Assembly: GCF_900104775.1 (NCBI RefSeq)
Contig: NZ_FNSA01000003.1
Coordinates: 4,464,001-4,528,000, forward strand
Source of the DNA: Tsukamurella tyrosinosolvens
GTDB lineage: Bacteria > Actinomycetota > Actinomycetes > Mycobacteriales > Mycobacteriaceae
Direction: 5' to 3'
DNA length: 64,000 bases
In this document: positions 53,781 to 64,000 of the stretch, in pieces
How positions within the stretch are numbered: the first letter of the stretch is position 1
Layout of the letters: each line of letters opens with the position of its first letter
The notes under the pieces: model-generated
What the model was told of the DNA's origin: nothing
Seen by the model: only the letters and a program-made list of their open reading frames with translations
The model's database searches: none
Program-made: the position numbers and the translations under genes

Positions 53781-55298
53781 ATGAACGGGGACTCGGTGAA
53801 CGACCGGGCGGGAACGATCTTCGGCCCGTACCGATTGGTGCGGCTGCTGGGCCGCGGGGGCATGGGCGAGGTCTACCTCGCCCACGACACGGTGAAGGGC
53901 CGCGACGTCGCGCTCAAGCTGCTGCACGCCGGCGTCGCGCAGGATCCCGGATTCCGCGGGCGCTTCACGCACGAATCGCAGACCGCGGCCCGGCTCTCGG
54001 ACCCGCACGTCATCCCGATCCACGACTACGGCGAGATCGACGGCACCCTGTACCTCGACATGCGGCTCGTCGACGGCAACAATCTCGCCGAGCTCGTCGC
54101 CGCCGGCCCGCTGCCGCCCGAGCGGGCCGTCGACCTCGTCGCCCAGGTCGCCTCCGCCCTCGATTCCGCGCACCTGCAGGGCCTCGTGCACCGCGACGTC
54201 AAGCCCGCCAACATCCAGGTGACCCCGTCGGGCTTCGCCTACCTGCTCGACTTCGGCCTCGTCGTGGACGGTGCCGCGGACCGGCTCACCTCCGCCGGAC
54301 TGTTCGTCGGCTCGCAGGCGTACGCCGCGCCGGAGCGCTTCGACGGTGGCGGCGCCACCCCCGCGGGCGACGTCTACTCGCTGGCCTGCGTCCTCTACGA
54401 GCTGCTCGCCGGCCGGCCCCCGTTCGCCGCGAACTCGATCTCCGAGATGATGCGCCACCACCTGCTCTCGGCGCCGCCGCGAGCATCGGCGGTCGCGCCC
54501 GTCCCCGCCGCGCTCGACGCCGTGATCGCCAAGGGCATGGCGAAGCGCCCGGAGGAGCGCTACGCGACCTGCGGCTCGCTCGCCCGGGCAGCCACCGCCG
54601 CCCTCCGCGGCACGCCGCAGAGCTGGGGCACCACGACGACGGTGCCGTCGGCGCCGGGCCCGGCGGGGCCTCCCTCCGCGCCGCTGCCCACGCAGATCTC
54701 GTACCCGCACGGCGCGCCCTCGTCCAGCGGCGGGCCGCAGTACGTCACCCCGAGCTACGCGCCGCCCGCCGCCTACCCGCCCATCGCCGGTGTCGGCGCG
54801 GCCGCCCCGCCGCCGCGCAATCGAACGCTGGTCCCCGTGCTCGCGCTCGTCGCGGTCCTGCTCGTCGCCGCGGTCGCCGCCGCCGTCGTGCTCCTCCTCG
54901 GCGGTGGATCGTCGGCTCCCGTAGCGGCGACCACGACCACCGCGCCGCCCGCGTCCGCGGCCACCGCCACGAGTGCCGCACCGTCGACCACCCCGACGGT
55001 GACCAAAGCCGCCCAGCCGGCCAACACCGAGGTGTGCCCGGGTGACACCGGCCAGGTCTTCGGCACCGTCGCCGCCGACCGGGGCAGCGGCGTGCCCGGC
55101 GAGCCGTACACCTCCTGCGAGTTCGCCACGGCGATCGCCGCTGCCTACCGCGCGGCCCACACCGCACCGCAGTCCGGGCCCGTGTCCGCGGTCAGCCCGC
55201 GCGCCCCGGACCTCGGCGCGATCGCCATGTCGTGCATCGGCACGACGAACATCGTGACCTGCCGGGGAGGGAACAATGCGATCGTCTACCTCTACTAG
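53781..55298 (+). CDS. Transmembrane Ser/Thr protein kinase
   Basis: A 505-residue Hanks-type receptor kinase. The kinase domain (17-270) keeps GRGGMGEV (24-31), Lys46, HRDVKPAN (HRD 137-139), DFG (157-159) and APE. A Pro/Ser/Ala-rich juxtamembrane linker (275-345) precedes one membrane helix (about 353-374) and a 130-residue external part. That part starts with a Thr/Ala-rich stalk and has four cysteines (VCPGD, SCEF, SCIG, TCRGG), probably two disulphides. Similar layouts occur in mycobacterial PknD/E/H relatives. The 3' end overlaps a secreted beta-lactamase-like gene by 23 bases, so the two may work together at the cell surface. Confidence 0.88.
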   Translation: MNGDSVNDRAGTIFGPYRLVRLLGRGGMGEVYLAHDTVKGRDVALKLLHAGVAQDPGFRGRFTHESQTAARLSDPHVIPIHDYGEIDGTLYLDMRLVDGNNLAELVAAGPLPPERAVDLVAQVASALDSAHLQGLVHRDVKPANIQVTPSGFAYLLDFGLVVDGAADRLTSAGLFVGSQAYAAPERFDGGGATPAGDVYSLACVLYELLAGRPPFAANSISEMMRHHLLSAPPRASAVAPVPAALDAVIAKGMAKRPEERYATCGSLARAATAALRGTPQSWGTTTTVPSAPGPAGPPSAPLPTQISYPHGAPSSSGGPQYVTPSYAPPAAYPPIAGVGAAAPPPRNRTLVPVLALVAVLLVAAVAAAVVLLLGGGSSAPVAATTTTAPPASAATATSAAPSTTPTVTKAAQPANTEVCPGDTGQVFGTVAADRGSGVPGEPYTSCEFATAIAAAYRAAHTAPQSGPVSAVSPRAPDLGAIAMSCIGTTNIVTCRGGNNAIVYLY

Positions 55299-56181
55299 GG
55301 CGGCCGCGGTCCTCGCCGCAGCGCTGAGCGCCACCGCCTGCACCATCGGCGACGCGGGGTCGGCCGCGCCCTCGTCCTCGGCGCCCGCGCAGAGCCCGGC
55401 GACCGCGGTCGCCGGCTCGTCCACCGGCTCACCGTCGGCCCGCGCCTCGGCCGGCCCCGCCGACCCGCTCCGAGCGGCGCTGGACCGCGCGGTGGCCGCG
55501 ATCCCCGGGCGGGCGAGCGTCGCCGTCGCGGGCGGCGGGCGCGTGGTGTCCGCGGGGACCGTGACGGGATTCCCCGCCTGGTCGACGTCCAAGGTGCCGC
55601 TGGTCATGGCCGCGCTCGAGCGCGCGGGGACGCCGGAATCCGCGGTCACGGCCGACATGCGCGCCGCGATCACCAGCTCCGACAACGAGGCGGCCGAGGC
55701 GATCTGGTCGTCCCTCGGCGCGCCCGCGAAGGCGGGCCTCGCGGTACAGCAGGTGCTGCGGGCGGGCGGCGACACCGAGACCGTGGTGCAGGCCGCCAAG
55801 GTGCGCCCCGAGTACTCCGCGTTCGGCCAGACCCTGTGGAACGACGGGCCCGCCGCCACCTTCGCGGCCCGGCTCCCCTGCTCGTCCTCGGGCCGGTCGA
55901 CCGCCGCGCTCATGCGCGAGGTCGACGCGAACCAGCAGTGGGGCGCGTTCGGCCTGCGCGGCGCGCAGTCGGTCGGCGTCAAGGGCGGCTGGGGCCCCGG
56001 CACCGACGGGGCCTACGTCGTGCGGCAGCTCGCCGTCGTGCAGACCGCCCGCGGCTACACCGGCGTGATGCTCTCCGCGCGCCCCGCGGACGGCGGGTTC
56101 GCGTCGGGCAGGGCGGCCCTCACCCGCCTCGCGGAGACGCTCCGCGCGCAGCTCGGGGCCCTGCCGGCGGCGCCCTGCTGA
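55276..56181 (+). CDS. Beta-lactamase-like serine hydrolase lipoprotein
   Basis: A 301-residue exported protein. A signal with lipobox ALSATAC (Cys22) and a Ser/Ala/Pro linker lead into a class A beta-lactamase/penicillin-binding fold. The catalytic motifs are STSK (nucleophile, near residue 97), SDN (SSDNEAAEA) and KGG (SVGVKGGWG) in place of KTG. The usual Omega-loop Glu of true beta-lactamases is not evident, so it may be a DD-peptidase-like or binding protein rather than a drug-degrading enzyme. The start overlaps the kinase gene by 23 bases. Confidence 0.7.
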   Translation: MRSSTSTRAAAVLAAALSATACTIGDAGSAAPSSSAPAQSPATAVAGSSTGSPSARASAGPADPLRAALDRAVAAIPGRASVAVAGGGRVVSAGTVTGFPAWSTSKVPLVMAALERAGTPESAVTADMRAAITSSDNEAAEAIWSSLGAPAKAGLAVQQVLRAGGDTETVVQAAKVRPEYSAFGQTLWNDGPAATFAARLPCSSSGRSTAALMREVDANQQWGAFGLRGAQSVGVKGGWGPGTDGAYVVRQLAVVQTARGYTGVMLSARPADGGFASGRAALTRLAETLRAQLGALPAAPC

Positions 56182-56263
56182 CCCGTCCGGCTGTGGTTCC
56201 CGTCACACGGACGAACCGGTCATGCGATGATGAATCACCCGCTGCGACCGCCCGGAGAGACCG

Positions 56264-57109
56264 ATGACCGCCAGCACGATCGACGCCGACGCGACCAGGT
56301 CCGCCCTCCGAACCATTCGTACGCGCACAGAACTTCCCGTGGCCTTCGTCGGCCTGGTCGATGACGACCACGTGATCCTGGACGGCGGCGTCGGCCTGCG
56401 CACCCCGGCCCTCAACGGCCTTCCGGTCGCGCGCGGCGCGGGCTTGGGCGGGCACGTCCTGCGCACCGGGCGCCCCACCGCCGTGGCCGACTACGGCACC
56501 GCCGGCATCACCCAGCACTACCAGGCGCACGTGCAGGCCGAGGGGCTGCGTTCCATGGTCGCGGTACCGCTCGCGGTGAACGGCATCGTGCGCGCGGTCT
56601 TCTACGCCGCCGACCGCCGGCAGTCCACGTTCGGCGACACCATCCTCGGCGCCGTCGCGCACACCGTCCGCGACCTCGCCTACGAGCTGCGCGTGCGCGA
56701 CGAGGTCGCGCGGCGGATGCAGTTCGCCGAGGCCGCTGCGGCGGAACGGTCCGCCCTCGGCGGCGTCGACCGGGAGCTCCTGCGCGAGGTCTTCTCCGAG
56801 CTCCGCGCGCTCGCCGGGGAGATCACCGACGGTGCCGTCCGCTCGCGCCTGGAATCGGCGTGCGGCCGCATCACCGACCTCGGCCGCCCGGCCGACGATG
56901 CCGCCCGCCCCGAGCGCCCGCTCACCGCGCGCGAGCTGGACGCGCTCGCCCACGTGGCGCTCGGCTGCACGAACGCCGAGGTGGCACAACGCCTCTCGAT
57001 CAGCGCCGAGACCGTCAAAGCCTACCTGCGCAGCGCCGGGCAGAAGCTGGGGACCCGCACCCGGTTCGAGGCGGTCACCCGCGCCCGGAGCCTCGGCCTC
57101 CTGCCGTAG
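56264..57109 (+). CDS. GAF-LuxR-type transcriptional regulator
   Basis: A 281-residue regulator. A GAF sensor domain (about 15-150: LPVAFVGLVDDDHVILDGGVG, GLGGHVLRTGRP, LRSMVAVPLAVNG) is followed by a helical linker and a LuxR helix-turn-helix, LTARELDALAHVALGCTNAEVAQRLSISAETVKAYLRSAGQKLG in outline. It lies just upstream of the MHS transporter gene on the same strand, 123 bases away, and could control it. The ligand is unknown. GGAGAG precedes the ATG. Confidence 0.8.
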   Translation: MTASTIDADATRSALRTIRTRTELPVAFVGLVDDDHVILDGGVGLRTPALNGLPVARGAGLGGHVLRTGRPTAVADYGTAGITQHYQAHVQAEGLRSMVAVPLAVNGIVRAVFYAADRRQSTFGDTILGAVAHTVRDLAYELRVRDEVARRMQFAEAAAAERSALGGVDRELLREVFSELRALAGEITDGAVRSRLESACGRITDLGRPADDAARPERPLTARELDALAHVALGCTNAEVAQRLSISAETVKAYLRSAGQKLGTRTRFEAVTRARSLGLLP

Positions 57110-57180
57110 CGCCGGGAGCACCGCCGGACGGGCGACCGCGCACCGTCGGACCGACTACCCCCTTTCGGGGGTACCGCCGA

Positions 57181-57196
57181 TGTGACCGCCATCACT
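57181..57196 (+). promoter_or_regulatory. CRP/GlxR-like site in MHS transporter leader
   Basis: TGTGACCGCCATCACT matches TGTGA-N6-TCACA at nine of ten positions, 36 bases before GTG 57233. Carbon-state control of the transporter is inferred. Confidence 0.55.
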
Positions 57197-57232
57197 ACCG
57201 TTCGTGGGGTCCACCGACCCCGAGGAGCCCCT

Positions 57233-58636
57233 GTGAGCGCACCCGACCTCCCCGTCGTCCCGAAAGCCCGGCTCCGCCGGGTGGCGATGGCGAGCTCGAT
57301 CGGAACCACGATCGAGTTCTACGACTTCTTCATCTACGGCACCGCCGCCGCCCTGGTGTTCCCCACCATCTTCTTCTCGAACATGAGCCCCGGCGTCGCG
57401 ACGCTGGCCTCGTTCGCGACCTTCGCGGTGGCGTTCTTCGCCCGCCCGGTGGGCGCGATCCTGTTCGGCCACTTCGGCGATCGGATCGGCCGCAAGCGCA
57501 CCCTGGTGTGGACGCTGCTGATCATGGGCGCAGCGACGGTGATGATCGGCCTGCTCCCCGGCAGCGAGACCGGCGTCTTCGGGCTGTTCCCGAACGGCAT
57601 CGGCACGCTCGCGCCGGTGCTGCTCGTGGTGATGCGCTTCCTTCAGGGCTTCGCCGTGGGCGGCGAGTGGGCCGGCGCCACGCTGCTCACCGCCGAGTAC
57701 GCACCGAAGGGCAAGCGCGGCCTGTACGCGATGTTCCCGCAGCTGGGCCCGTCGTTCGCGTTCTTCCTCTCCAGCGGCACGTTCCTGCTGTTCACGCTGA
57801 CCGCCGGCGATACGAAGAACGCCGAGAGCGCCTTCATGACCATCGGCTGGCGCATCCCCTTCCTGATGTCGGCCCTGCTCGTGCTCGTCGGCCTGTGGGT
57901 GCGACTGACCGTCGAGGAGACCCCCGTCTTCACCGAGGTCCGCAAGCGCGCGATGAGCGAGATCAACCGCACCAAGCTGCCCTTCCTGGATGCGATCCGC
58001 TTCCAGTGGAAGGAGATCCTCATCGCCGCCGGGGCGCTGGCCTCGCTGTTCTCGCTGTTCTACATGGGCACCGCGTTCCTCACGAACTACGCGACCAAGA
58101 ACCTCGGCTTCCCGCGCACCACGGTGCTGGCGATGGGCATGGCCGGCGCCGTCTTCTTCGGCCTCGCGATCGCCGCGTCGGCCGTCTACTCCGACAAGAT
58201 CGGCCGCCGCAAGGTCATCATGACCTCGTGCGCCCTCGCCGTGGTGTGGTCGCTCGTGCTGTTCCCGATCCTGGACACCAAGAGCCTGCCGATGTACGCC
58301 GTCGGCCTGATCGGCACGCTGATCATCTTCGGCATCGCCTACGGCCCCGCCGGCGCCGCGCTGCCCGAGATGTTCCACGAGCGCTACCGCTACACCGGCG
58401 CCGGCCTGGGCTACAACCTCGCCGGCATCCTCGGCGGCGCGATCCCGCCGCTGATCGCGGCGAAGTGGGTCGCCGACGGCAACCAGCTGTGGGTCGGCTT
58501 CATGCTGGCCGGGCTGTCCGGGGTGAGCGTGCTGTGCTGCTACCTGATGGTCGAGACCAAGGACCACGACATCGTCGAGACCGCGAGCGCGGACCGCGAC
58601 GACGCGCAGCCCGGCGAGGACCTCGCCACCGTCTAG
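57233..58636 (+). CDS. MHS-family (MFS) metabolite:H+ symporter
   Basis: A 467-residue, 12-helix transporter of the metabolite:H+ symporter group. The family pattern IGTTIEFYDFFIYGTAAALVF opens helix 1, followed by FGHFGDRIGRKRTLV (motif A), RFLQGFAVGGEWAGATLL, and a central GRRKVIM loop. Relatives carry shikimate, proline/betaine, citrate or alpha-ketoglutarate; the substrate is not clear. GTG 57233 has GAGGAG upstream; the longer frame from 57182 would begin inside the CRP-like site. It converges on the double TetR gene with four bases between stops. Confidence 0.88.
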   Translation: MSAPDLPVVPKARLRRVAMASSIGTTIEFYDFFIYGTAAALVFPTIFFSNMSPGVATLASFATFAVAFFARPVGAILFGHFGDRIGRKRTLVWTLLIMGAATVMIGLLPGSETGVFGLFPNGIGTLAPVLLVVMRFLQGFAVGGEWAGATLLTAEYAPKGKRGLYAMFPQLGPSFAFFLSSGTFLLFTLTAGDTKNAESAFMTIGWRIPFLMSALLVLVGLWVRLTVEETPVFTEVRKRAMSEINRTKLPFLDAIRFQWKEILIAAGALASLFSLFYMGTAFLTNYATKNLGFPRTTVLAMGMAGAVFFGLAIAASAVYSDKIGRRKVIMTSCALAVVWSLVLFPILDTKSLPMYAVGLIGTLIIFGIAYGPAGAALPEMFHERYRYTGAGLGYNLAGILGGAIPPLIAAKWVADGNQLWVGFMLAGLSGVSVLCCYLMVETKDHDIVETASADRDDAQPGEDLATV

Positions 58637-58640
58637 CCGC

Positions 58641-59990
58641 TCACTCCGTACGGGCGCCGCCGAGAAGCAGATTCGTGACCACGCGAGCGCTCTCGGCGGG
58701 GCTCGTCACGTCGACATCGCTGACCATGGCCGCGGCGGCGCCGAGCATGTAACCCAGCCAGACCTCCGCGATGTCGCCGACGTCGAGACTCTCGTGCACC
58801 AGGCCCGCCGCGGACGCGCCACTGAGGATCGCCACGAACCGCGACGTCGCCTCGCGGTACAGCGCCAGGTAGGTGTCGAAGGCCTCGACGTCCACGCCGG
58901 GCACCTCGAGCGCGAGGAAGCGGAACTCGTCCAGGCGCGCCGCGACATCCTGGAGCACATCGCGATTCAGCTCGAACACCGCGGCCTGGAGGGCCTCCAC
59001 CGTGCCCGCGGGCGGATCCGCCACGACGGCGTCGAGCCGGCCCAGGACACCCTCCCGGCTCCGCTCGACCAGCACCGTGAGCATGTGCCGCTTGCTGTCG
59101 AAATAGTTGTAGAAAGTCCCGTGACTGACGCCGGCGCGTTCGGTGATCTCGCGGACCCCGACCGCCGCGTAGCCCTTCTCCACGAACTCGGCGATCGCGG
59201 CGTCGAGCAGTTCGGCGGAGCGGCCGGCGACCGTGTCCTGCGGGGCCTCCGGCGCGGAATCGCCCTCGCCCGACGGTGCCAGAACCGGCAACGTCGACCG
59301 GGCATCGTCGGCCAGGATGCCGCTGGCCGACATCCGGACGGCGGATCGCACGTAGGCCTGCCGCCGCTCGGCGCTGTCGGCGCCGGTCAGCGCCATGACG
59401 AGGCCGGGCACACCGAGCGCGGGGAGGAGCCGGCCCAGTTGGACGGTCTCTGCCTCCGGGTCCTCGGTGCGGGTCACGATCCATCCGCGCTCGCGGGCGT
59501 GGCCGAGCGCGCGGCCCATCATCCCATCGAAAGTCTGGTACAGGCCCTGGATCCGGAAGCGGAGCTCCTCGTCGACGGTGCCGGACTGCACCATGACCAC
59601 CTTGAGGATGTCGGGCCGCGAGTCGACGAGGTCGAACAGCCGCGCGGCGACGTCTTCGACCATCCGCTCGGTGGCCTCGAGGTCTCCGCCCGCGGACACC
59701 TCGACCACGCGGTCCGGCGCGATGGCGGTCATCAACTCGTCGACGCAGCGGTCGAAGACGAGGTCGAGCAGCTCGCGCTTGCCCTCGACGTAGCGGTACA
59801 GCGTGCCCTGCCCCATTCCCGCGCGCTTGGCGATGTCGGCGACCGAGGCCTGCTCGTAACCCTGCTCCGCGAAGACGGTGAAGGCGGCGTCCGTCAGCTG
59901 CTCGCGGCGACGCTCGGCGAGCCCCACGGACGGCGGACGGCCGCGACGAGGCCTGGGGGCCTCCTCGACGCCCGACTCCGATACCGACAT
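58641..59990 (-). CDS. Double TetR-family regulator (two DNA-binding domains)
   Basis: A 449-residue protein made of two complete TetR units in tandem. Unit 1: LTDAAFTVFAEQGYEQASVADIAKRAGMGQGTLYRYVEGKRELL, HTH about residues 45-68, with its own ligand domain to about 225. Unit 2 begins near 245: LLDAAIAEFVEKGYAAVGVREITERAGVSHGTFYNYFDSKRHML, HTH about 268-291, then a second ligand domain. (Both are cited in outline.) Ordinary TetR proteins are about 200 residues and work as dimers; this may be a covalent pseudo-dimer. TAGAAT on the minus strand (59999-60004) precedes the ATG, overlapping the ABC1 stop. Confidence 0.85.
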   Translation of the reverse strand: MSVSESGVEEAPRPRRGRPPSVGLAERRREQLTDAAFTVFAEQGYEQASVADIAKRAGMGQGTLYRYVEGKRELLDLVFDRCVDELMTAIAPDRVVEVSAGGDLEATERMVEDVAARLFDLVDSRPDILKVVMVQSGTVDEELRFRIQGLYQTFDGMMGRALGHARERGWIVTRTEDPEAETVQLGRLLPALGVPGLVMALTGADSAERRQAYVRSAVRMSASGILADDARSTLPVLAPSGEGDSAPEAPQDTVAGRSAELLDAAIAEFVEKGYAAVGVREITERAGVSHGTFYNYFDSKRHMLTVLVERSREGVLGRLDAVVADPPAGTVEALQAAVFELNRDVLQDVAARLDEFRFLALEVPGVDVEAFDTYLALYREATSRFVAILSGASAAGLVHESLDVGDIAEVWLGYMLGAAAAMVSDVDVTSPAESARVVTNLLLGGARTE

Positions 59991-60001
59991 GGTTGAAGAT
60001 T

Positions 60002-62384
<2,383 letters not shown>

Positions 62385-62394
<10 letters not shown>

Positions 62395-63422
62395 GCCTGC
62401 ACCTCCTGCTTCAGAACCATATCCGCCGCCCGCAGCCCCGTCACGGGTGCGAGGAGCAGCCCGTTGCGGCCGTGCCCCGTCGCCGCGAAGACGCGGCCGC
62501 CGAGCGGCGCGATCACGGGCACGTTGCCCGCCGTCGTGGGCCGCAGGCCAGCGGTGACCTCCACGAACTCGTATTCGCGGAGGAAGGGCAGCACGGTGAA
62601 GGCGTCGTCCAGCAGCTCCACCACGGGCCCGATGCGCACGCCGAGATCGTGGTCGTTCTCGTACTGCGTGGCGCCCACGACCACGCCGTCCGCCCGGGGG
62701 ACGACGTACACCTGCCGGCCGCGGACCCGGGCGCGCACCGTCACTTCCGGGGGTGGCAGGCACGTCGGTCCGCGCCGCAGCCGCACCACCTCGCCCTTCA
62801 CGGGCCGCACCCCGAGCTCGGGGGCGAGCGCGGCGGAATCGGATCCGGCGCAGACGATCACGGCGTCGCCGGGCAGGTCGTCGAGGGCGGCGGCGCCGTC
62901 CACCGACTCGGCCCGGAAGGTCACGCCCTCGGTCGTGCACGCAGCGCGGAGTGCCCGGTGTACGAGGCGGTTGTCGACGGAGATCTCCTCCGGCGCCGTC
63001 GCGGCGGCCCGGATCCGCGGCGCCGCACCGGGAACCGCGCGCGCCGCGGCCGACGGGCGCAGCGGCCCGAACAGCGCGGGGTCGCCGACGGCCGTGGCGA
63101 TGGTCTCCAGGTCGGCGGCGTCCCCGTCGTCGACGGCGAGGTGCACGGCGCCGCGCGACGTGACCAGCGGACCGTCGGCGAAGGGCTGGAGGTCGCGCGC
63201 GAAACCCTCCCACAGGCCCAGGGATTCGACGCCGAGCCGGAACAGCCCCTCCTCGCCGGGCCACGCCTCGGAGTACGGGGCGATCATGCCCCCGGCCACC
63301 CAGGAGGCCCCCGACCCCGGCTGGGGATCGACGACGGTGACGGTGCTCCCGTGCCGCGCCAGGGTCCAGGCGACGGTGAGGCCGACGGTGCCCCCGCCCA
63401 CAACGGTCACAGTCTTCTTCAC
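62385..63422 (-). CDS. thiO: Glycine oxidase ThiO
   Basis: A 345-residue DAO-family flavoprotein supplying dehydroglycine for the thiazole. It has [19 protein letters not shown] (FAD site), [21 protein letters not shown], and [17 protein letters not shown] near the C-terminus. The start is GTG 63422 with GGAAGGA upstream. The upstream in-frame ATG at 63449 is the conserved GTAATGCC of the riboswitch and is not a translation start. Confidence 0.93.
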
Positions 63423-63435
63423 GCGAACAGATCCT

Positions 63436-63524
63436 TCCTTCGCCGGCATTACCCGGATCAGGTCTGACGGTCAGGGGCGCGACGTGCCCCACTCTCAGCC
63501 CCGCGGCGGGAGCTCCCGTGTGTA
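63436..63524 (-). promoter_or_regulatory. TPP riboswitch upstream of thiO-thiS-thiG
   Basis: On the minus strand: CACGGGAGCTC, GCTGAGAG, a variable stem, ACCTGATCCGGGTAATGCC, GGCGAAGGA. A complete thi-box that should lower thiO-thiS-thiG expression when thiamine pyrophosphate is high. Confidence 0.95.
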
Positions 63525-63550
63525 CGTCGTCCAGCCTACTCCGCCGGGCC

Positions 63551-63556
63551 TACGCT
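63551..63556 (+). promoter_or_regulatory. -10 element of thiE
   Basis: TACGCT six bases before ATG 63563, a leaderless arrangement. Unlike thiC and thiO, thiE has no riboswitch. Confidence 0.55.
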
Positions 63557-63562
63557 GGGGCC

Positions 63563-64000
63563 ATGATCTCCCCCCGCGAGCGCCTCGCCTCCGCCTCCCT
63601 GTACCTGTGCACCGACGCCCGCCGCGAGCGTGGCGACCTGGCCGAGTTCGTCGCCGCGGCGCTGCGCGGCGGCGTCGACATCGTGCAGCTGCGGGACAAG
63701 GGGTCGGCGGGCGAGCGCGAGTTCGGGGCGCTCGAGGCGGCGCAGGAGATCGACATCGTCGCGCAGCTGCGGGAGATCGCACACGACCACGGCGCGCTGG
63801 TCGCGGTGAACGACCGCGCCGACGTCGCATTCGCGGCCCGGGCGGACGTGCTGCACCTCGGGCAGGACGACCTACCCGTGCCGGTGGCCCGGCAGATCGT
63901 CGGGCCGGACGTGGTGATCGGCCGGTCCACGCACGACGGTGCCCAGGCGCGCGCGGCCGCAGCGGAGGAGGGCGTCGACTACTTCTGTACCGGCCCGTGC
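63563..64000 (+). CDS. thiE: Thiamine-phosphate synthase (partial, runs off right edge)
   Basis: The first 146 residues of ThiE are present, with no stop before the window ends. Seen are [30 protein letters not shown] (diphosphate site), [29 protein letters not shown] and IGRSTHD, plus DYFCTGP before the edge. It couples HMP-PP with the thiazole phosphate to make thiamine phosphate. It diverges from thiO; M. tuberculosis has the same thiE/thiO divergence. It has its own leaderless promoter. Confidence 0.93.
   Translation, partial: MISPRERLASASLYLCTDARRERGDLAEFVAAALRGGVDIVQLRDKGSAGEREFGALEAAQEIDIVAQLREIAHDHGALVAVNDRADVAFAARADVLHLGQDDLPVPVARQIVGPDVVIGRSTHDGAQARAAAAEEGVDYFCTGPC

Noticed and set aside
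55276-56181. Acquired beta-lactam resistance gene
   Set aside because: It has KGG instead of KTG, no clear Omega-loop Glu, base composition like its neighbours and no mobile element nearby.

Overview
The window is one continuous stretch of a very GC-rich actinobacterial chromosome of the order Mycobacteriales. I infer a Tsukamurella-like organism. The evidence is strong GC bias at third codon positions, a GroEL2 ending in the GGM-type tail, IdeR-, Zur- and HrcA-type operators, DUF7373-type lipoproteins, F420-dependent enzymes, and gene order. From 12.6 to 64 kb the order is broadly colinear with the inverted Mycobacterium tuberculosis Rv0414c-Rv0440 segment: groEL2, moeA2, psd, pssA, AAA ATPase, then ybdK-like ligase, sodC, a VirR-like protein, DUF3263, def, GNAT, then thiC, thiD, thiG, thiS, thiO and thiE. 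I saw no rRNA, tRNA, insertion sequence, prophage or CRISPR array. No gene-free gap exceeds 300 bases; the largest is 14262-14514, which holds two CIRCE operators.

Layout. 0-3.5 kb: an iron-siderophore binding lipoprotein diverges from a DoxX-like membrane protein and an F420-dependent oxidoreductase, with two IdeR-type iron boxes between them. 3.5-8.3 kb: a GMC alcohol oxidase and aldehyde dehydrogenase pair diverging from a PucR-family regulator. 8.3-12.5 kb: DinB-like protein, HtpG, and an SDR/XRE divergent pair. 12.6-15 kb: groEL2 and an SRPBCC protein. 15-17.4 kb: two tandem paralogous lipoproteins. 17.5-24.3 kb: M20 peptidase, moeA, a small membrane protein, psd, pssA and a double-AAA ATPase.

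24.4-39.3 kb is an insertion relative to M. tuberculosis. It holds an AbiEi/DUF559-type protein, a small lipoprotein, a complete six-gene Mrp (Mnh) Na+/H+ antiporter operon, and a tightly overlapped seven-gene operon read leftward from 39253. That operon begins at a near-perfect 25-bp Zur-type palindrome lying on its promoter. It encodes a FecCD permease, ATPase, binding lipoprotein, DUF364 protein, MFS transporter, GHMP (PduX-like) kinase and a cysteine-synthase-like PLP enzyme. I read it as a zinc-starvation metallophore synthesis, export and re-uptake system; the chemistry appears undescribed and this is the window's best discovery candidate.

39.3-44.4 kb: conserved core (YbdK-type ligase, sodC, VirR-like, DUF3263, def, acetyltransferase, a truncated DUF1990 fragment and a small GNAT). 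44.5-46.5 kb: ABC exporter. 46.5-50.7 kb: TPP riboswitch, thiC, thiD, HNH nuclease and a second thiD. 50.7-53.7 kb: AbrB-type membrane protein and another ABC exporter. 53.8-57.1 kb: a transmembrane Ser/Thr kinase overlapping a beta-lactamase-like lipoprotein, then a GAF-LuxR regulator. 57.2-61.4 kb: MHS transporter, a double TetR regulator and an ABC1 kinase. 61.4-64 kb: thiG, thiS and thiO behind a second TPP riboswitch, and thiE running off the right edge.

A recurring feature is a TANNNT hexamer 6-8 bases upstream of a start codon, the mark of leaderless transcription. It appears at more than a dozen genes and was used to choose several starts.
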